A stretch of DNA of 53,182 nucleotides from Candidatus Segetimicrobium genomatis (GCA_005882335.1 VBAP01000005.1:1-53182); one strand, 5' to 3'. Numbered from the stretch's first letter, positions 40,139 to 49,953 are shown. The notes: a model not told the origin generated them from the sequence alone. Numbers and translations are program-made.

Positions 40139-40182
40139 GAAAAAGCCGGCGACACCCCGGCCGAAAGCCGAAAGGGATTATA
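40139..40182 (-). promoter_or_regulatory. rplY promoter -10 with terminator-like hairpin in the leader
   Basis: On the minus strand TATAAT (40182-40177) is preceded by TGT. About nine bases after the expected start comes GCCGG-GGTGTCG-CCGGC (40161-40145), then TTTTTCG (from 40144), and then GGAGGC and the rplY ATG at 40123. The hairpin plus T-run sits entirely within the 5' leader, as in attenuators or autoregulated ribosomal protein genes. No leader peptide fits. Confidence 0.5.
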
Positions 40183-40189
40183 ACATTAC

Positions 40190-40300
40190 GCGAACATGCG
40201 AACAAGCGAACATGGGAACAAGAGATTACAGAAATCCACCCGCTCGCTTGTTTCCGACCTTAGCAGGTTCCCCTTGTTCGCCTGCTCGCTGTGTTCCCTG
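40190..40300. repeat. Intergenic hairpin array, GAACANGN family
   Basis: The left arm 40190-40223 has CGAACATGCGAACAAGCGAA. The right arm 40266-40300 has TTCCCCTTGTTCGCCTGCTC onward. Between the dCMP deaminase stop and the rplY promoter. Confidence 0.85.
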
Positions 40301-40301
40301 A

Positions 40302-40769
40302 TCACCTGGAGATTGGGATTAGCTCTACGGCCACCTGTTCCAGCGCCACAGCCGCCTGTCCAAGCATCTGCCTCGCCTGGAGATCAGGGTAGTCACCGGC
40401 AAAGACGATGCGCCGGATGCCGACGTTCACGATCATCTTGGCGCAGGTGAGACAGGGCTGGTGCGTGGTGTAGATCGTCGAACCGGCGATCGCGACACCG
40501 TGGTAGGCGGCCTGGATGATCGTATTCTGTTCGGCATGCAGGCACAGACAGGTGTCCAGCGCCGTCCCGGACGGCGTGCCGGACGCGCACCGGTCGCATC
40601 CACCGTCTCCGCAGTTCGGCAGGCCCCGCGGCGTGTCGTTGTACCCGGTGGAGAGAACCATGCGGTCTTTGACCACCACCGCGCCCACGTGCCGGCGCAC
40701 GCATGTCGACCGCGACGCCGCGAGCAGCGCCATTCTCATAAAGTACTCGTCCCAACTTGGACGGGTCAT
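40302..40769 (-). CDS. comEB: dCMP/deoxycytidylate deaminase family protein (ComEB-like)
   Basis: 155 residues. Start MTRPSWDEYFMRMALLAASR is classical for dCMP deaminase. Zinc motifs: CLCLHAEQNTI (His and the proton-relay Glu) and TTHQPCLTCAKMIVN (two Cys). A second Cys cluster, LPNCGDGGCDRCASG, matches the extra zinc site of this family. It deaminates dCMP to dUMP for thymidylate synthesis. With thymidine kinase and uracil phosphoribosyltransferase nearby, this arm of the window is rich in pyrimidine salvage genes. Confidence 0.93.
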   Translation of the reverse strand: MTRPSWDEYFMRMALLAASRSTCVRRHVGAVVVKDRMVLSTGYNDTPRGLPNCGDGGCDRCASGTPSGTALDTCLCLHAEQNTIIQAAYHGVAIAGSTIYTTHQPCLTCAKMIVNVGIRRIVFAGDYPDLQARQMLGQAAVALEQVAVELIPISR

Positions 40770-40789
40770 TTTCTCTCCTTAATGAAAAA

Positions 40790-40902
40790 CTACGTCTACT
40801 ATGTCTACACTGTCTACTAGGTCTACCAGGTCTACGTGCAAGACGAACCAGATCCTTGTAGATGTTGGAGACCTAGGAGACATTGTAGACCTAGTAGACG
40901 CA
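40790..40902. repeat. Intergenic hairpin array, GTCTACYAG family (9-bp unit)
   Basis: The left arm 40790-40836 has GTCTACTAT, GTCTACACT, GTCTACTAG, GTCTACCAG, GTCTACGTG. The right arm 40857-40902 has the complement (GTAGACCTAGTAGAC and others). Between the upp end and the comEB start. Confidence 0.92.
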
Positions 40903-40915
40903 GTACGATCAGCCG

Positions 40916-42037
<1,122 letters not shown>

Positions 42038-42068
42038 CAGTGTTGAGGGCCCGGAGGGCCCAACCTTA

Positions 42069-42111
42069 TCCCCCTCTCCCTGGAGGGAGAGGGACAGAGG
42101 GTGAGAGGGTT
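42069..42111. repeat. CTCTCCC-GGGAGAGGG repeat (copy 2)
   Basis: CCCCCTCTCCCTGGAGGGAG followed by AGGGACAGAGGGTGAGAGGG. Same layout as 23211-23253. It lies in the 106-base gap between the rpiB start and the tsaC stop. Confidence 0.8.
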
Positions 42112-42143
42112 GGATTCGCACCGCGCCAACGAGAACATGGTTA

Positions 42144-42860
42144 TCACAGGCCCAGGTCGCGCGCGGGAATCGCCCCTTCGCGCACGAGCCTGGGGACGTC
42201 CGCCGTCATGTCGACCACGGTGGACTCTCGACCGAGCGGGGCGCGACCGCCGTCCAGCACCAGGTCGACGCCATCTCCGAGGTCGTAGATCGCCAGTTGC
42301 GCGGTCGATGGCGGCGGCATGCCATGCGAGTTCGCGCTGGTACCCACGATAGGGATACCGATGGCCCGGATCAGGGCGCGCGGCAAGGCATGCCCGGGAA
42401 CACGCAGGGCGACGGTGTCACCGCCGCCGGCTACAGTTGGAGGCACACGGTCGGACCGAGGAAAAATGAGCGTCAGCGCTCCCGGCCAGAAGCGACTGAT
42501 CAACTTCCTGGCTGCCGCGCCGACCCCCCGGGCGTAGTCATCGAGCTGGACTGGATCGGCCAGCAGCACCGGCAACGGCTGTGCCGGCGGCCGGCGCTTG
42601 ATGGCAAAAATGCGCTGCACTGCTTCCTCATTGTCGATACGGCACCCCAACCCGTAGACCGTATCGGTCGGATAGACGATTACCTGTCCCTGTCGCAGCG
42701 CCTCGATCGCCCGTCGCGGCGCCTGGCCGTCCTCACCCGAAACGCGGAGGATGGGAACGCGACCGAGATTGAATGGGCGAAGATTCGAAAAGGTAAGATT
42801 GTAGTAAGGCATCGCCCTACTATTTCCGCTCACCCCTCCGTCCTCCCTCTGGAGCGTCAT
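42144..42860 (-). CDS. tsaC: L-threonylcarbamoyladenylate synthase (YrdC/Sua5 family)
   Basis: 238 residues: a YrdC domain without the Sua5 C-terminal domain. Motifs: GQVIVYPTDTVYGLGCRIDN, IFAIKRRPPAQPLPVLLADP (KxR substrate site), FWPGALTLIFPR, VALRVPGHALPRALI and PIVGTSANSHGMPPP. It makes the threonylcarbamoyl-AMP used for tRNA t6A. It begins at ATG 42860, overlapping the prmC stop by four bases; ATG 42812 is a shorter alternative. The prfA-prmC-tsaC order is conserved in Bacillota and relatives. Confidence 0.94.
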   Translation of the reverse strand: MTLQREDGGVSGNSRAMPYYNLTFSNLRPFNLGRVPILRVSGEDGQAPRRAIEALRQGQVIVYPTDTVYGLGCRIDNEEAVQRIFAIKRRPPAQPLPVLLADPVQLDDYARGVGAAARKLISRFWPGALTLIFPRSDRVPPTVAGGGDTVALRVPGHALPRALIRAIGIPIVGTSANSHGMPPPSTAQLAIYDLGDGVDLVLDGGRAPLGRESTVVDMTADVPRLVREGAIPARDLGL

Positions 42861-43783
42861 GGCGATGCCGCCCGCTCGCCGACGACAACCCGCTGGATCC
42901 CGCTGTAGTCCGCCAGCGTGCGCACGCGCGCGTACTTGCCATCGCCGGCCATCGCGCCGGCCACGTCGTCCGCCTGGCCCGCACCGACTTCCATCGCGAT
43001 CAGCTGGCGGTGCACCGCAATGCCGTCTCCATCGATGAACACAGCGACGGGCGGCTCGAAGTCGCGGATTTCGCGCGGCAGCGCCGCGCGCTGCGACACC
43101 GGCACGTACGGTGGGTTGCCGGCCACCGCGTCCACCCGTCCGGCAAGATGCGGTGGCAGGGGCGCGAGCAGATCACCCTGCAGAAATGTGATGCGATTGC
43201 CGACCCGATGGCGGGCCGCGTTGGCGCGAGCGACCTCCAGAGCCTCCATCGAAATGTCTGTGGCGAATACGATCGCCGACGGCAGCAGTTGCGCCAGGCT
43301 CACAGCGATACATCCGCTCCCGGTGCCGACGTCGACGACGAACAGCCGGGATCCGGGATCTGGGAGCCGGGATCCGACGTCGCGTTCCCGCGCTCCGCCC
43401 CGAGCCGACGAAGCCGGCGTGGGGGCAGCCGCGTTCCCGCGTTCCCGTCTTCCCACCCACTCGACGATACACTCGACAAGAACCTCCGTCTCCGGCCTGG
43501 GAATCATCACCCGCTCATCGACGGCAAAGGTGAACCCCATAAACTCACGCTGCCCGACGATATAGGGAACGGGCCGGCCTCGCGCACGTTCGTCCAGGAC
43601 GCGCTGAAATTGGTGCCACGCATCCTCGGAGATCGGACGGTCCCACCCCGTGTAGAGCGCGGCGCGGTCCAGCTGGAGGACGTGCCGGAGGAGGACCTCA
43701 GCTTCGATCGGCGCTTCTGCGCTCCCCGACGCGGCGAGGTGTTCGCGGCCCTGCAGATACGCCTCTCGAACAGTAATCGGCAT
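42857..43783 (-). CDS. prmC: Peptide chain release factor N5-glutamine methyltransferase with in-frame repeat insertion
   Basis: 308 residues. N-terminal helical domain (1-90), IPRPETEVLVECIVEWV (94-110), SAM motif VVDVGTGSGCIAVSLAQL (149-166) and catalytic AGNPPYVP. Between residues about 111 and 147 there is a Gly/Arg/Ala/Pro-rich stretch (RRERGNAAAPTPASSARGGA and on) absent from normal PrmC. There the helix should run directly into the SAM fold. It is encoded by core-repeat copy D plus CGGGATC units. The frame and all catalytic motifs survive, so the enzyme may still methylate the GGQ Gln of release factors. It is next to prfA, its substrate. Confidence 0.93.
   Translation of the reverse strand: MPITVREAYLQGREHLAASGSAEAPIEAEVLLRHVLQLDRAALYTGWDRPISEDAWHQFQRVLDERARGRPVPYIVGQREFMGFTFAVDERVMIPRPETEVLVECIVEWVGRRERGNAAAPTPASSARGGARERDVGSRLPDPGSRLFVVDVGTGSGCIAVSLAQLLPSAIVFATDISMEALEVARANAARHRVGNRITFLQGDLLAPLPPHLAGRVDAVAGNPPYVPVSQRAALPREIRDFEPPVAVFIDGDGIAVHRQLIAMEVGAGQADDVAGAMAGDGKYARVRTLADYSGIQRVVVGERAASP
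43341..43452. repeat. Repeat insertion inside prmC: CGGGATC units plus core copy D
   Basis: Positions 43341-43378 hold CGGGATCCGGGATCTGGGAG and related 7-bp units. Positions 43381-43452 hold CGCGTTCCCGCGCTCCGCCC, CGAGCCGACGAAGCCGGCGT, GGGGGCAGCCGCGTTCCCGC and more TTCCCG units. Two array families are thus joined inside one gene without breaking the frame. Confidence 0.92.
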
Positions 43784-43796
43784 CGATATCAGAGTG

Positions 43797-43909
43797 CGTC
43801 TACCAGGTCGACTAAGTCTTCCAGGTCTTCCGGGTCTACCTGCTCCTGGAGATGGTCAGTGCTTGTAGACCTGGGAGACCCGGGAGACATGGCAGACCTT
43901 AGTGGACGT
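43797..43909. repeat. Intergenic hairpin array, GTCTACYAG family (9-bp unit)
   Basis: The left arm 43797-43840 has GTCTACCAG, GTCGACTAA, GTCTTCCAG, GTCTTCCGG, GTCTACCTG. The right arm 43863-43909 has GTAGACCTGGGAGACCCGGG onward. Between prfA stop and prmC start. Confidence 0.92.
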
Positions 43910-43924
43910 ATGTCGCGCGACCCC

Positions 43925-44992
43925 TTAGGTCGGCGAAGAAGTCAACGCCTCGAGTTCCGCTGCGGCCAGGGCCTCGGTCAGCTCATCCAGATCTCCATCC
44001 AGCACGACGTCGAGACGGTGCAGGGACAGGCCGATGCGGTGGTCGGTGACGCGGCTTTGTGGAAAGTTGTAGGTGCGAATCTTCTCGCTGCGCTCGCCGG
44101 TGCCCACCTGCATGCGCCGCTGCAGTGCGATAGCCTGCTGCTGGCGGTGGATCTCCCTCTCCAGCAGTTTGGCCCGCAGAATGCGCATCGCCTTTTCACG
44201 GTTCTGATGCTGGGACCGCTCGTCCTGGCAGGCCACGACGAGGCCGCTGGGGAGATGGTGGATCCGCACGGCGGTTTCCACCTTGTTGACGTTCTGGCCG
44301 CCGGCGCCCCCGGCACGAAACGTTTCGATCTCGATCTCGTCCGGCCGAATCTGCACGTCCACCTCTTCGGCCTCGGGCAGCACGGCCACGGTCGCTGTTG
44401 AGGTGTGAATCCTTCCGGACGACTCCGTAGCGGGCACCCGCTGCACCCGGTGCACGCCGCTCTCATACTTTAACCGGCGATACACGCCCTTGCCCTGGAT
44501 ACTGAAGACGACCTCTTTGAACCCGCCCAGTTCTGTGGGACTGCTTTGCAGCACCTCCACCTTCCAGCGATTGCGTTCCGCATACCGCGAGTACATGCGG
44601 AAGAGGTCGCCCGCAAAAAGGCTGGCCTCGTCTCCCCCGGCGCCGGCCCGGATTTCCATGATGATGTTGCGGTCGGCCAGCGGATCCTTGGGAGTCAGGA
44701 GGTCTCTGAGCTTCGCCTCCAGCGCCCGCTGCCGGACCCGCAGCCGCGCTTCCTCTGCCCGCGCGAACTCCCGCAGTTCGGGATCCGGCTCGTCGCGCGC
44801 CATGCCCGCGGCCTCATCGGCTTCCCTTGACACCCGCTGGTACTCGCGAAATGCGCTGACCGTCTCCTCCAGCGAGGCCTGCTCGCGCGCTGCCTGCTGG
44901 AAGCGCTCTTGATCCGCCAGCACCCGCGGGTCGGCCATGGCGTGCAACAGTTCGTCGTAGCGGGCTGCCAGCGCCTCCAATTTGCTTAGCAT
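43925..44992 (-). CDS. prfA: Peptide chain release factor 1
   Basis: 355 residues from ATG 44992, the usual RF1 length; ATGs at 45013 and 45022 would add 7-10 residues. The codon-recognition region holds [20 protein letters not shown] (PxT tripeptide as PAT). The catalytic GGQ is in [20 protein letters not shown]. The N-terminal coiled coil is rich in Arg/Glu. It terminates translation at UAA and UAG. PrmC, encoded next to it, methylates its Gln. Confidence 0.96.
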   Translation of the reverse strand: MLSKLEALAARYDELLHAMADPRVLADQERFQQAAREQASLEETVSAFREYQRVSREADEAAGMARDEPDPELREFARAEEARLRVRQRALEAKLRDLLTPKDPLADRNIIMEIRAGAGGDEASLFAGDLFRMYSRYAERNRWKVEVLQSSPTELGGFKEVVFSIQGKGVYRRLKYESGVHRVQRVPATESSGRIHTSTATVAVLPEAEEVDVQIRPDEIEIETFRAGGAGGQNVNKVETAVRIHHLPSGLVVACQDERSQHQNREKAMRILRAKLLEREIHRQQQAIALQRRMQVGTGERSEKIRTYNFPQSRVTDHRIGLSLHRLDVVLDGDLDELTEALAAAELEALTSSPT

Positions 44993-45034
44993 TATCGACC
45001 GATCGAGCCCCATGGCATCCACACTATCACGACA

Positions 45035-45141
45035 AATCTGCGCAATCTACGCAATCCCCGGAATCTTCTCGATCAAGGACGCAAGAAGGATTAGAGTGAT
45101 GGATTGAGCAGATCGCGCGATTGCGTAGATTGAGTAGATTC
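45035..45141. repeat. Intergenic hairpin array, CGCAATCTA family (9-bp unit)
   Basis: The left arm 45035-45066 has AATCTGCGCAATCTACGCAA onward. The right arm 45100-45141 has GATTGAGCAGATCGCGCGAT onward. Between the DUF1385 stop and the prfA start. Related copy at 46052-46151. Confidence 0.88.
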
Positions 45142-46036
45142 AGAGTGCAATTGCTTGGGAGCGCGAGCTTTCGACTGGTTCCCGCTCGACCACCTCGCGG
45201 AGCGCACGGACGGCGACTTCGACCTGCCGGTCGTCCGGTTCGCGGGTAGTCAACCGCTGCAACCACAGCCCCGGCAGCATCAGCGGGCGCAGCCACCGAT
45301 GGCGGCCGCCGGCACGGATGATCTCGTAGCTGATCCCGGCGACGAAGGGAATCACCGCCACGCGCGACACGATGCGCAGCGGAAGCGGCGGGCGCCCTAA
45401 GAACGAGAAGACGATGATGGCAACGATCATGACCACGAGCACGAAACTCGTCCCACAGCGGAGATGATACCGGCTGAATGTCCGCACAGGGCCGACCCCC
45501 AGCGATGCGCCGGCTTCATAGGCGTTGACAGCCTTGTGCTCTGCGCCGTGGTAGGCGAAGACGCGGGCCATGTCGGGGACCCGGCCGATGACGGCGAGAT
45601 AGCTCACCAGCACCGCGACACGCAACGCCCCCTCGGCGAGGTTAAGCGTATAGATGTCTCCTATGTAGCGGTCCACCAGTCTGATGAGGACCGCAGGCAA
45701 CACGAAAAACAGCCCGACCGCCAGGACCAGCCCGCCTGCGACCATAACACCGACCTGGCGAGGCGTGAGCGGCTGGTTCGCCCCGGCGGCGACACCCGCT
45801 GAGCGCAGCAGCGCCCGGACGCCGATGGCCAGGGCTTCGTAGAGCGCGATCACTCCACGAAGTACCGGCAGCCGCAGCCAGCGGTAACGGACGAGCGGAG
45901 ACACGCGCCCCTCGGTGAACGCCGCGATTGCCCCGTCAGGCGTGCGCACTACGACCGACGTCCATCGCGGCGACCGCATCATCACACCCTCGATCACCGC
46001 TTGGCCGCCGATTACCAGTCGAGAGGTCGTACTCAC
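45140..46036 (-). CDS. DUF1385 (YqhQ-like) membrane protein
   Basis: 298 residues. The start SRLVIGGQAVIEGVMMRSPR is the DUF1385 signature (GGQAVxEGVMMR). It is followed by hydrophobic helices near residues 90-110 and 130-160, FAYHGAEHKAVNAYEAGASL (a conserved His/Glu block), two further helices after RTFSRYHLRCGTSFVLVVMI, and a C-terminal soluble end. The family has no established function; it is often next to prfA or rpmE in Bacillota, as here. The conserved acidic and His residues suggest a membrane metal-dependent activity, which is speculative. Confidence 0.93.
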   Translation of the reverse strand: MSTTSRLVIGGQAVIEGVMMRSPRWTSVVVRTPDGAIAAFTEGRVSPLVRYRWLRLPVLRGVIALYEALAIGVRALLRSAGVAAGANQPLTPRQVGVMVAGGLVLAVGLFFVLPAVLIRLVDRYIGDIYTLNLAEGALRVAVLVSYLAVIGRVPDMARVFAYHGAEHKAVNAYEAGASLGVGPVRTFSRYHLRCGTSFVLVVMIVAIIVFSFLGRPPLPLRIVSRVAVIPFVAGISYEIIRAGGRHRWLRPLMLPGLWLQRLTTREPDDRQVEVAVRALREVVEREPVESSRSQAIAL

Positions 46037-46051
46037 AAGGAATCGCGTTTT

Positions 46052-46151
46052 CTATCTACGCAATCCACGCAATCTACGCGATCTACCACCTAGCCACCCC
46101 TTTTTTGGGATCGCGGAGATTGCGAAGATTGCGTAGATTGTGTAGATTGCG
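46052..46151. repeat. Hairpin array, CGCAATCTA family, running into tdk
   Basis: The left arm 46052-46086 has CTATCTACGCAATCCACGCA onward. The right arm 46109-46151 has TCGCGGAGATTGCGAAGATT onward. The right arm encodes the Ser/Gln-rich tail of thymidine kinase. Confidence 0.9.
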
Positions 46152-46728
46152 GTCTCCCCGGGACGATGTGGTGTGCGCGGCATCGCGCTTCATATACCTC
46201 CCGCGCACCCACCATGATGATCGGATCGGAAAAATGTGCCGGCTCCCCGTTTACCAGGCGTTGCGTGCGACTCGCCGGCGCACCGCATACAATGCAGACG
46301 GCCTCCAGCTTGTCGACCGACTCCGCGATCGCCAGCAGGCCAGGCATCGGCCCGAACGGCTCGCCGCGGAAATCCATGTCCAATCCAGCCGCGACCACCC
46401 TGATACCGCGGTCGGCAAGCTCCTCTACGACCTCCGGGAGCCGCTCGTCGAGAAATTGCGCTTCATCCACCGCCACCACGTTCACGGCGTCCCCCAGCCG
46501 CTCGAGGATCTCCTCACTGCGCCGAAGCGGCATCGCTTCCAGCCGCGATCCGTCGTGTGAGGCCACCTGCTCTACACCGTACCGGTCGTCGAGGGCAGCT
46601 TTGAACACCTGGACGCGCTGACGGGCGATTTGCGCCCGTCGCACTCGGCGGATAAGCTCCTCGCTCTTCCCGCTGAACATGCTGCCGCAGATGATCTCGA
46701 TCCGCCCGCGCGCCCGCCCGTCGTCCAC
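46090..46728 (-). CDS. tdk: Thymidine kinase (type II) with repeat-encoded tail
   Basis: 212 residues from GTG 46728. Walker A is [18 protein letters not shown], the Walker B-like [12 protein letters not shown] follows, then [15 protein letters not shown] (lasso region) and a zinc knuckle with Cys pairs in [13 protein letters not shown] and RCRAHH. It phosphorylates thymidine for salvage. The end ([20 protein letters not shown]) is encoded by 9-bp AGATTGCGT-type units and forms a Ser/Gln repeat of unknown effect. It is flanked by rpmE and DUF1385 as in Bacillota. Confidence 0.94.
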   Translation of the reverse strand: MDDGRARGRIEIICGSMFSGKSEELIRRVRRAQIARQRVQVFKAALDDRYGVEQVASHDGSRLEAMPLRRSEEILERLGDAVNVVAVDEAQFLDERLPEVVEELADRGIRVVAAGLDMDFRGEPFGPMPGLLAIAESVDKLEAVCIVCGAPASRTQRLVNGEPAHFSDPIIMVGAREVYEARCRAHHIVPGRPQSTQSTQSSQSPRSQKRGG

Positions 46729-46775
46729 CTACGCTCTCTCCCCACGCACTACGGCCGCCTGCCTGCAGACGGCGC

Positions 46776-46889
46776 AAGGAAGAAAGGAAGAGGGAAAAGG
46801 GAAGAAGGGAAGGGCAGGGCAGGGAGGACAGCAGTCTGACACCCGCCCGTCCTTCCCCTCTTCCCTCGTCCTTCTTCCCTCTTCCCTTT
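46776..46889. repeat. Intergenic hairpin array, GGAAGAR family
   Basis: The left arm 46776-46828 has AAGGAAGAAAGGAAGAGGGA onward. The right arm 46849-46889 has CCTTCCCCTCTTCCCTCGTC onward. Between rpmE stop and tdk start. Confidence 0.88.
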
Positions 46890-46891
46890 CG

Positions 46892-47098
46892 TCAGACTTT
46901 GAGGCCGTATTTCTTGGCGAACTTTTGGACGCGGCCTTCGGCATCGATGAACTTCCGCTGCCCCGTAAAGAACGGATGGCAGCGAGAGCAAATCTCGACA
47001 CGAATGTCCTTTTTCGTGGAACCGGTCACAAAGGTCGTGCCACAGGAGCCACAGATGACCGTGGCCTGGTAGTACTGGGGATGAATGCCCTTCTTCAT
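46892..47098 (-). CDS. rpmE: 50S ribosomal protein L31, zinc-binding form
   Basis: 68 residues. [20 protein letters not shown] carries the first Cys pair (16, 19) and [20 protein letters not shown] the second (37, 40), so this is the zinc-ribbon (C+) form rather than the zinc-free YkgM form. It is a large-subunit protein bridging to the small subunit. It sits between the M23 peptidase and tdk genes, the usual rho-rpmE-tdk neighbourhood, with a peptidase gene inserted between rho and rpmE. Confidence 0.97.
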   Translation of the reverse strand: MKKGIHPQYYQATVICGSCGTTFVTGSTKKDIRVEICSRCHPFFTGQRKFIDAEGRVQKFAKKYGLKV

Positions 47099-47120
47099 TT
47101 GGATGCATCCTCTCTCTCAG

Positions 47121-47320
47121 CAACGGGAACACGGGAACGGGGGAGCGCGGGAACGCGTGCCCGCATCGATCCTCTGTCACCGTACGGTCCTTGCTAGGAA
47201 CCAACCGCGATTGTATCACATGGCGCAAGACGAGGAAACTCGGCGAGGGCAGGCAGCATGCGAACGACTGGCAGTTGTTCGGTCTTAGTTCCCGCGTTCC
47301 CGCAGTCCCGCGTTCCCGTC
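47121..47320. repeat. Split GGGAACNC hairpin array between M23 gene and rpmE
   Basis: The left arm 47121-47163 has ACGGGAACACGGGAACGGGG onward. The right arm 47288-47320 has GTTCCCGCGTTCCCGCAGTC onward. About 125 bases of non-repeat sequence lie between, including the likely rpmE promoter (minus-strand TGTGATACAATCG near 47207-47220). Confidence 0.75.
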
Positions 47321-47321
47321 T

Positions 47322-48419
47322 TTAGAGGTATTTCAGCGGGTTCAGGGGCCGGCCGTTGACCCGGATCTCAAAATGCAGGTGCGGACCCGTCGCGATGCCC
47401 GTAGAGCCGACCAGGGCAATCGGTTGCCCGGCCCCAACCATGTCCCCGACGCGCACCAGCAGTTTGGACGCATGCCCATAGACCGTGCTGACTCCGTCAC
47501 CGTGATCGATGATGACAGCCCTACCGTACCCGTAGTACCACCCCGAGAAGGTCACCCGTCCCGCCTTGGCGGCATAGATCTGCGTCCCATAGGGCGCGGC
47601 GATATCGATTCCGTTGTGGTGGTGTTGCCATCGCCAGCCGAAACGGGACGAAAGCGCGCCGCGCGCCGGCCAGATGAAACTCTGGGCGATACTGACGACG
47701 GCTCCCCTACTTACGGAGGTGACCCGCCGCGGAATATCGATCGCGCTGCCGGGGATGACCAACCGCTGTCCCGGTTGGACCAGGTCTCCGCTGAGAAGTT
47801 CGTTGGCTTCGACAATGGCGTCCACGGAGAGACCGTGCAGCTGGGCGATTTCCCACAGTGTTTCGCCTTCCCCGACGACGACCGTGAATGGCCGCGGCAT
47901 CCCCTGCGGTGGTGGGATCGATGCTGCCGCCTTCGCCGCCGGCGCCCGCGCGGCGAACTGACCAGGGATTACGAGGCGCTGGCCCACCTGGATGACATCG
48001 TCGTTGCCGATCTCATTTGCCGCCACCAGCGCCTCGACCGTCACACCGTGCGTCTGAGCGATCTGCCACAGGGTTTGTCCTTCTTGCACGATGAGAGACG
48101 TTTCGCTTGACACCACGTTGACGGCCGGAGTGATGAGGGACGCGGACGAGCCCCGCACGGTGGTGCGCGAAGCCGTTCTGACGGCGGCGGGTTTCGAATC
48201 ACCGGCCACCGGCAGTGGCGCCGTCAGCGAGATTGCCGGGATGGTGGCGGATGAGGAAAGCGTCTGCAGCGCACGACTCTGGGCACTTGCGGCGACCAGG
48301 AATGGGACGGGATGAGACGGCGACCACCCCAGAGGAGTATCGGAGGAGTCGAACGCCGGAAGAACAAGCAGGCCGACGACAAGCAGTCCGCCCCAATATT
48401 GCCGTGCCGTCCGTCGCAT
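47322..48419 (-). CDS. M23 family endopeptidase with two LysM domains, secreted
   Basis: 365 residues from ATG 48419 with GGAGATAGGTGG upstream. The signal peptide region is RRTARQYWGGLLVVGLLVLP. Two LysM domains bind peptidoglycan: IVQEGQTLWQIAQTHGVTVE ending VGQRLVIPG, and VVGEGETLWEIAQLHGLSVD ending PGQRLVIPG. The C-terminal LytM/M23 domain has HHNGIDIAAPYGTQIYAAKA (first zinc His and Asp) and GPHLHFEIRVNG (HxH). It cleaves cross-bridges of the wall. The linkers are Ala/Thr/Ser-rich. Local context is rho and rpmE; no direct link is implied. Confidence 0.95.
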   Translation of the reverse strand: MRRTARQYWGGLLVVGLLVLPAFDSSDTPLGWSPSHPVPFLVAASAQSRALQTLSSSATIPAISLTAPLPVAGDSKPAAVRTASRTTVRGSSASLITPAVNVVSSETSLIVQEGQTLWQIAQTHGVTVEALVAANEIGNDDVIQVGQRLVIPGQFAARAPAAKAAASIPPPQGMPRPFTVVVGEGETLWEIAQLHGLSVDAIVEANELLSGDLVQPGQRLVIPGSAIDIPRRVTSVSRGAVVSIAQSFIWPARGALSSRFGWRWQHHHNGIDIAAPYGTQIYAAKAGRVTFSGWYYGYGRAVIIDHGDGVSTVYGHASKLLVRVGDMVGAGQPIALVGSTGIATGPHLHFEIRVNGRPLNPLKYL

Positions 48420-48690
48420 TCGTCCACCTATCTCCGGAAACGAGCCGAGGGAACGGGGGAGGGCCGGACACATGAGCGTGCCGGGAAAAATTCCTCGTCC
48501 GTATTCGCCTCGGGGTATCGAATTCCTGCCCATGGCCCGGGGTGTTTAGACGGTGGAGGCAGGGGTCCGGGCAGGGGAGCGCCCAGGCGCGCACAATCTC
48601 GCGCGTGCTCGCGCAGGCTCGTTGTTTCGCGATGATGTGACGCTCACAGCCGCGTCGAACACTCGATCGACCGCCTGGGGATGCGGACTA

Positions 48691-49953
48691 CTACTGCGCG
48701 TCTTCCTCGGCGCTCTTCACGATGGACTTCAAGAAAGCCTGGTTGTTTGCGGTCTTGCGCAGCCGGTCCAGGATGAGTTCCGTCATGGCGACCGTGTCCA
48801 GCTGCTCCAGGCTCTTGCGCAGCACCCAGACCTTGCGCAACTCGTCCTCGGTGAGGAGCAACTCCTCGCGGCGGGTCCCGCTCATCTTGATGTCGATCGC
48901 CGGGAAGGTGCGGCGCTCCTGGAGCTTGCGGTTGAGGTGCATTTCCATGTTGCCGGTCCCCTTGAACTCTTCGTAGATCACGTCATCCATGCGGCTGCCG
49001 GTATCGATCAGCGCGGTGGCGACGATGGTCAGGCTGCCCCCCTCTTCAATCTTGCGCGCCGCACCGAAGAAGCGCTTGGGCCGGTGCAGCGCCGCGGGGT
49101 CGAGACCGCCCGAAAGGGTGCGCCCCGACGGCGGGATGACGAGGTTGTTCGCGCGGGAAAACCGGGTGAGGCTGTCCAGCAAGATGACGACATCGCGGCC
49201 GCCCTCCACCAGACGTTTGGCACGCTCCAGCACCAGATCGGCCACCTGAATATGCTCTTCCGGCGGGCGGTCGAACGTGGACGCCACCACCTCCGCCTCG
49301 ACCGACCGGCGCATGTCGGTGACCTCTTCGGGGCGTTCGTCCAGCAACAGCACCATCGGGTAGATCTCCGGATAGTTGGCGACCACCGCCTGGCCGATCT
49401 TCTTCAGCAGCGTCGTCTTGCCGGCTTTGGGCGGCGAGACGATCATCGCGCGCTGGCCCTTGCCGATCGGCGCAAACAAATCGACGATGCGCGTGGTGAT
49501 GTCGCCATTGCTCTCCAGCTTGATGCGCTCATGCGGGAAGACCGGCGTCAGCCGCTCAAAATCCGGCCGTGTACGCGCCTGCTCGGGATCCAGGCCGTTG
49601 ACGGCCTCCACCCGCAGCAGCGCGTAGTACTTCTCGTTGTCCTTGGGGGGCCGGACCTGGCCCAGCACCTCATCGCCGACCCGCAGCCCGAAGCGTTTAA
49701 TCTGTGAGGGAGACACGTAGATATCTTCCGACCCCGGGAGGTAGCCCTCGTGGCGCAGGAAGCCGTACCCCTCCGGCATGATCTCGAGAATGCCCGAGCG
49801 GAGCATCAGCCCGGATTGTTCAGTTTGCGCCTGCAAAATTCGCATGATCAACTCCTGTTTGCGATACCGCTTGTAGTTCGGGATGTTGAGCTCCTTGGCC
49901 ATGTCCTGGAGCTCATTGATCGTCTTGGGTTCTAACTCAGCGATTGCCGTCAC
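48691..49953 (-). CDS. rho: Transcription termination factor Rho
   Basis: 420 residues, standard for Rho without large insertions. The N-terminal helix bundle is ITELEPKTI-like (AELEPKTINELQDMAKELNI). The cold-shock RNA-binding domain is GILEIMPEGYGFLRHEGYLP. The primary-site and P-loop segments are LFAPIGKGQRAMIVSPPKAG KTTLLKK (Walker A). YPEIYPMVLLLDERPEEVTD and VVILLDSLTRFSRANN follow, with the Q/R loops ending in GSLTIVATALIDTGSRMDDV. It is a hexameric ATP-dependent RNA helicase that ends transcription. Confidence 0.97.
   Translation of the reverse strand: MTAIAELEPKTINELQDMAKELNIPNYKRYRKQELIMRILQAQTEQSGLMLRSGILEIMPEGYGFLRHEGYLPGSEDIYVSPSQIKRFGLRVGDEVLGQVRPPKDNEKYYALLRVEAVNGLDPEQARTRPDFERLTPVFPHERIKLESNGDITTRIVDLFAPIGKGQRAMIVSPPKAGKTTLLKKIGQAVVANYPEIYPMVLLLDERPEEVTDMRRSVEAEVVASTFDRPPEEHIQVADLVLERAKRLVEGGRDVVILLDSLTRFSRANNLVIPPSGRTLSGGLDPAALHRPKRFFGAARKIEEGGSLTIVATALIDTGSRMDDVIYEEFKGTGNMEMHLNRKLQERRTFPAIDIKMSGTRREELLLTEDELRKVWVLRKSLEQLDTVAMTELILDRLRKTANNQAFLKSIVKSAEEDAQ

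Noticed and set aside
40790..40902. CRISPR array
   Set aside because: Units are 9 bp, degenerate and contiguous, with no spacers and no cas genes nearby.
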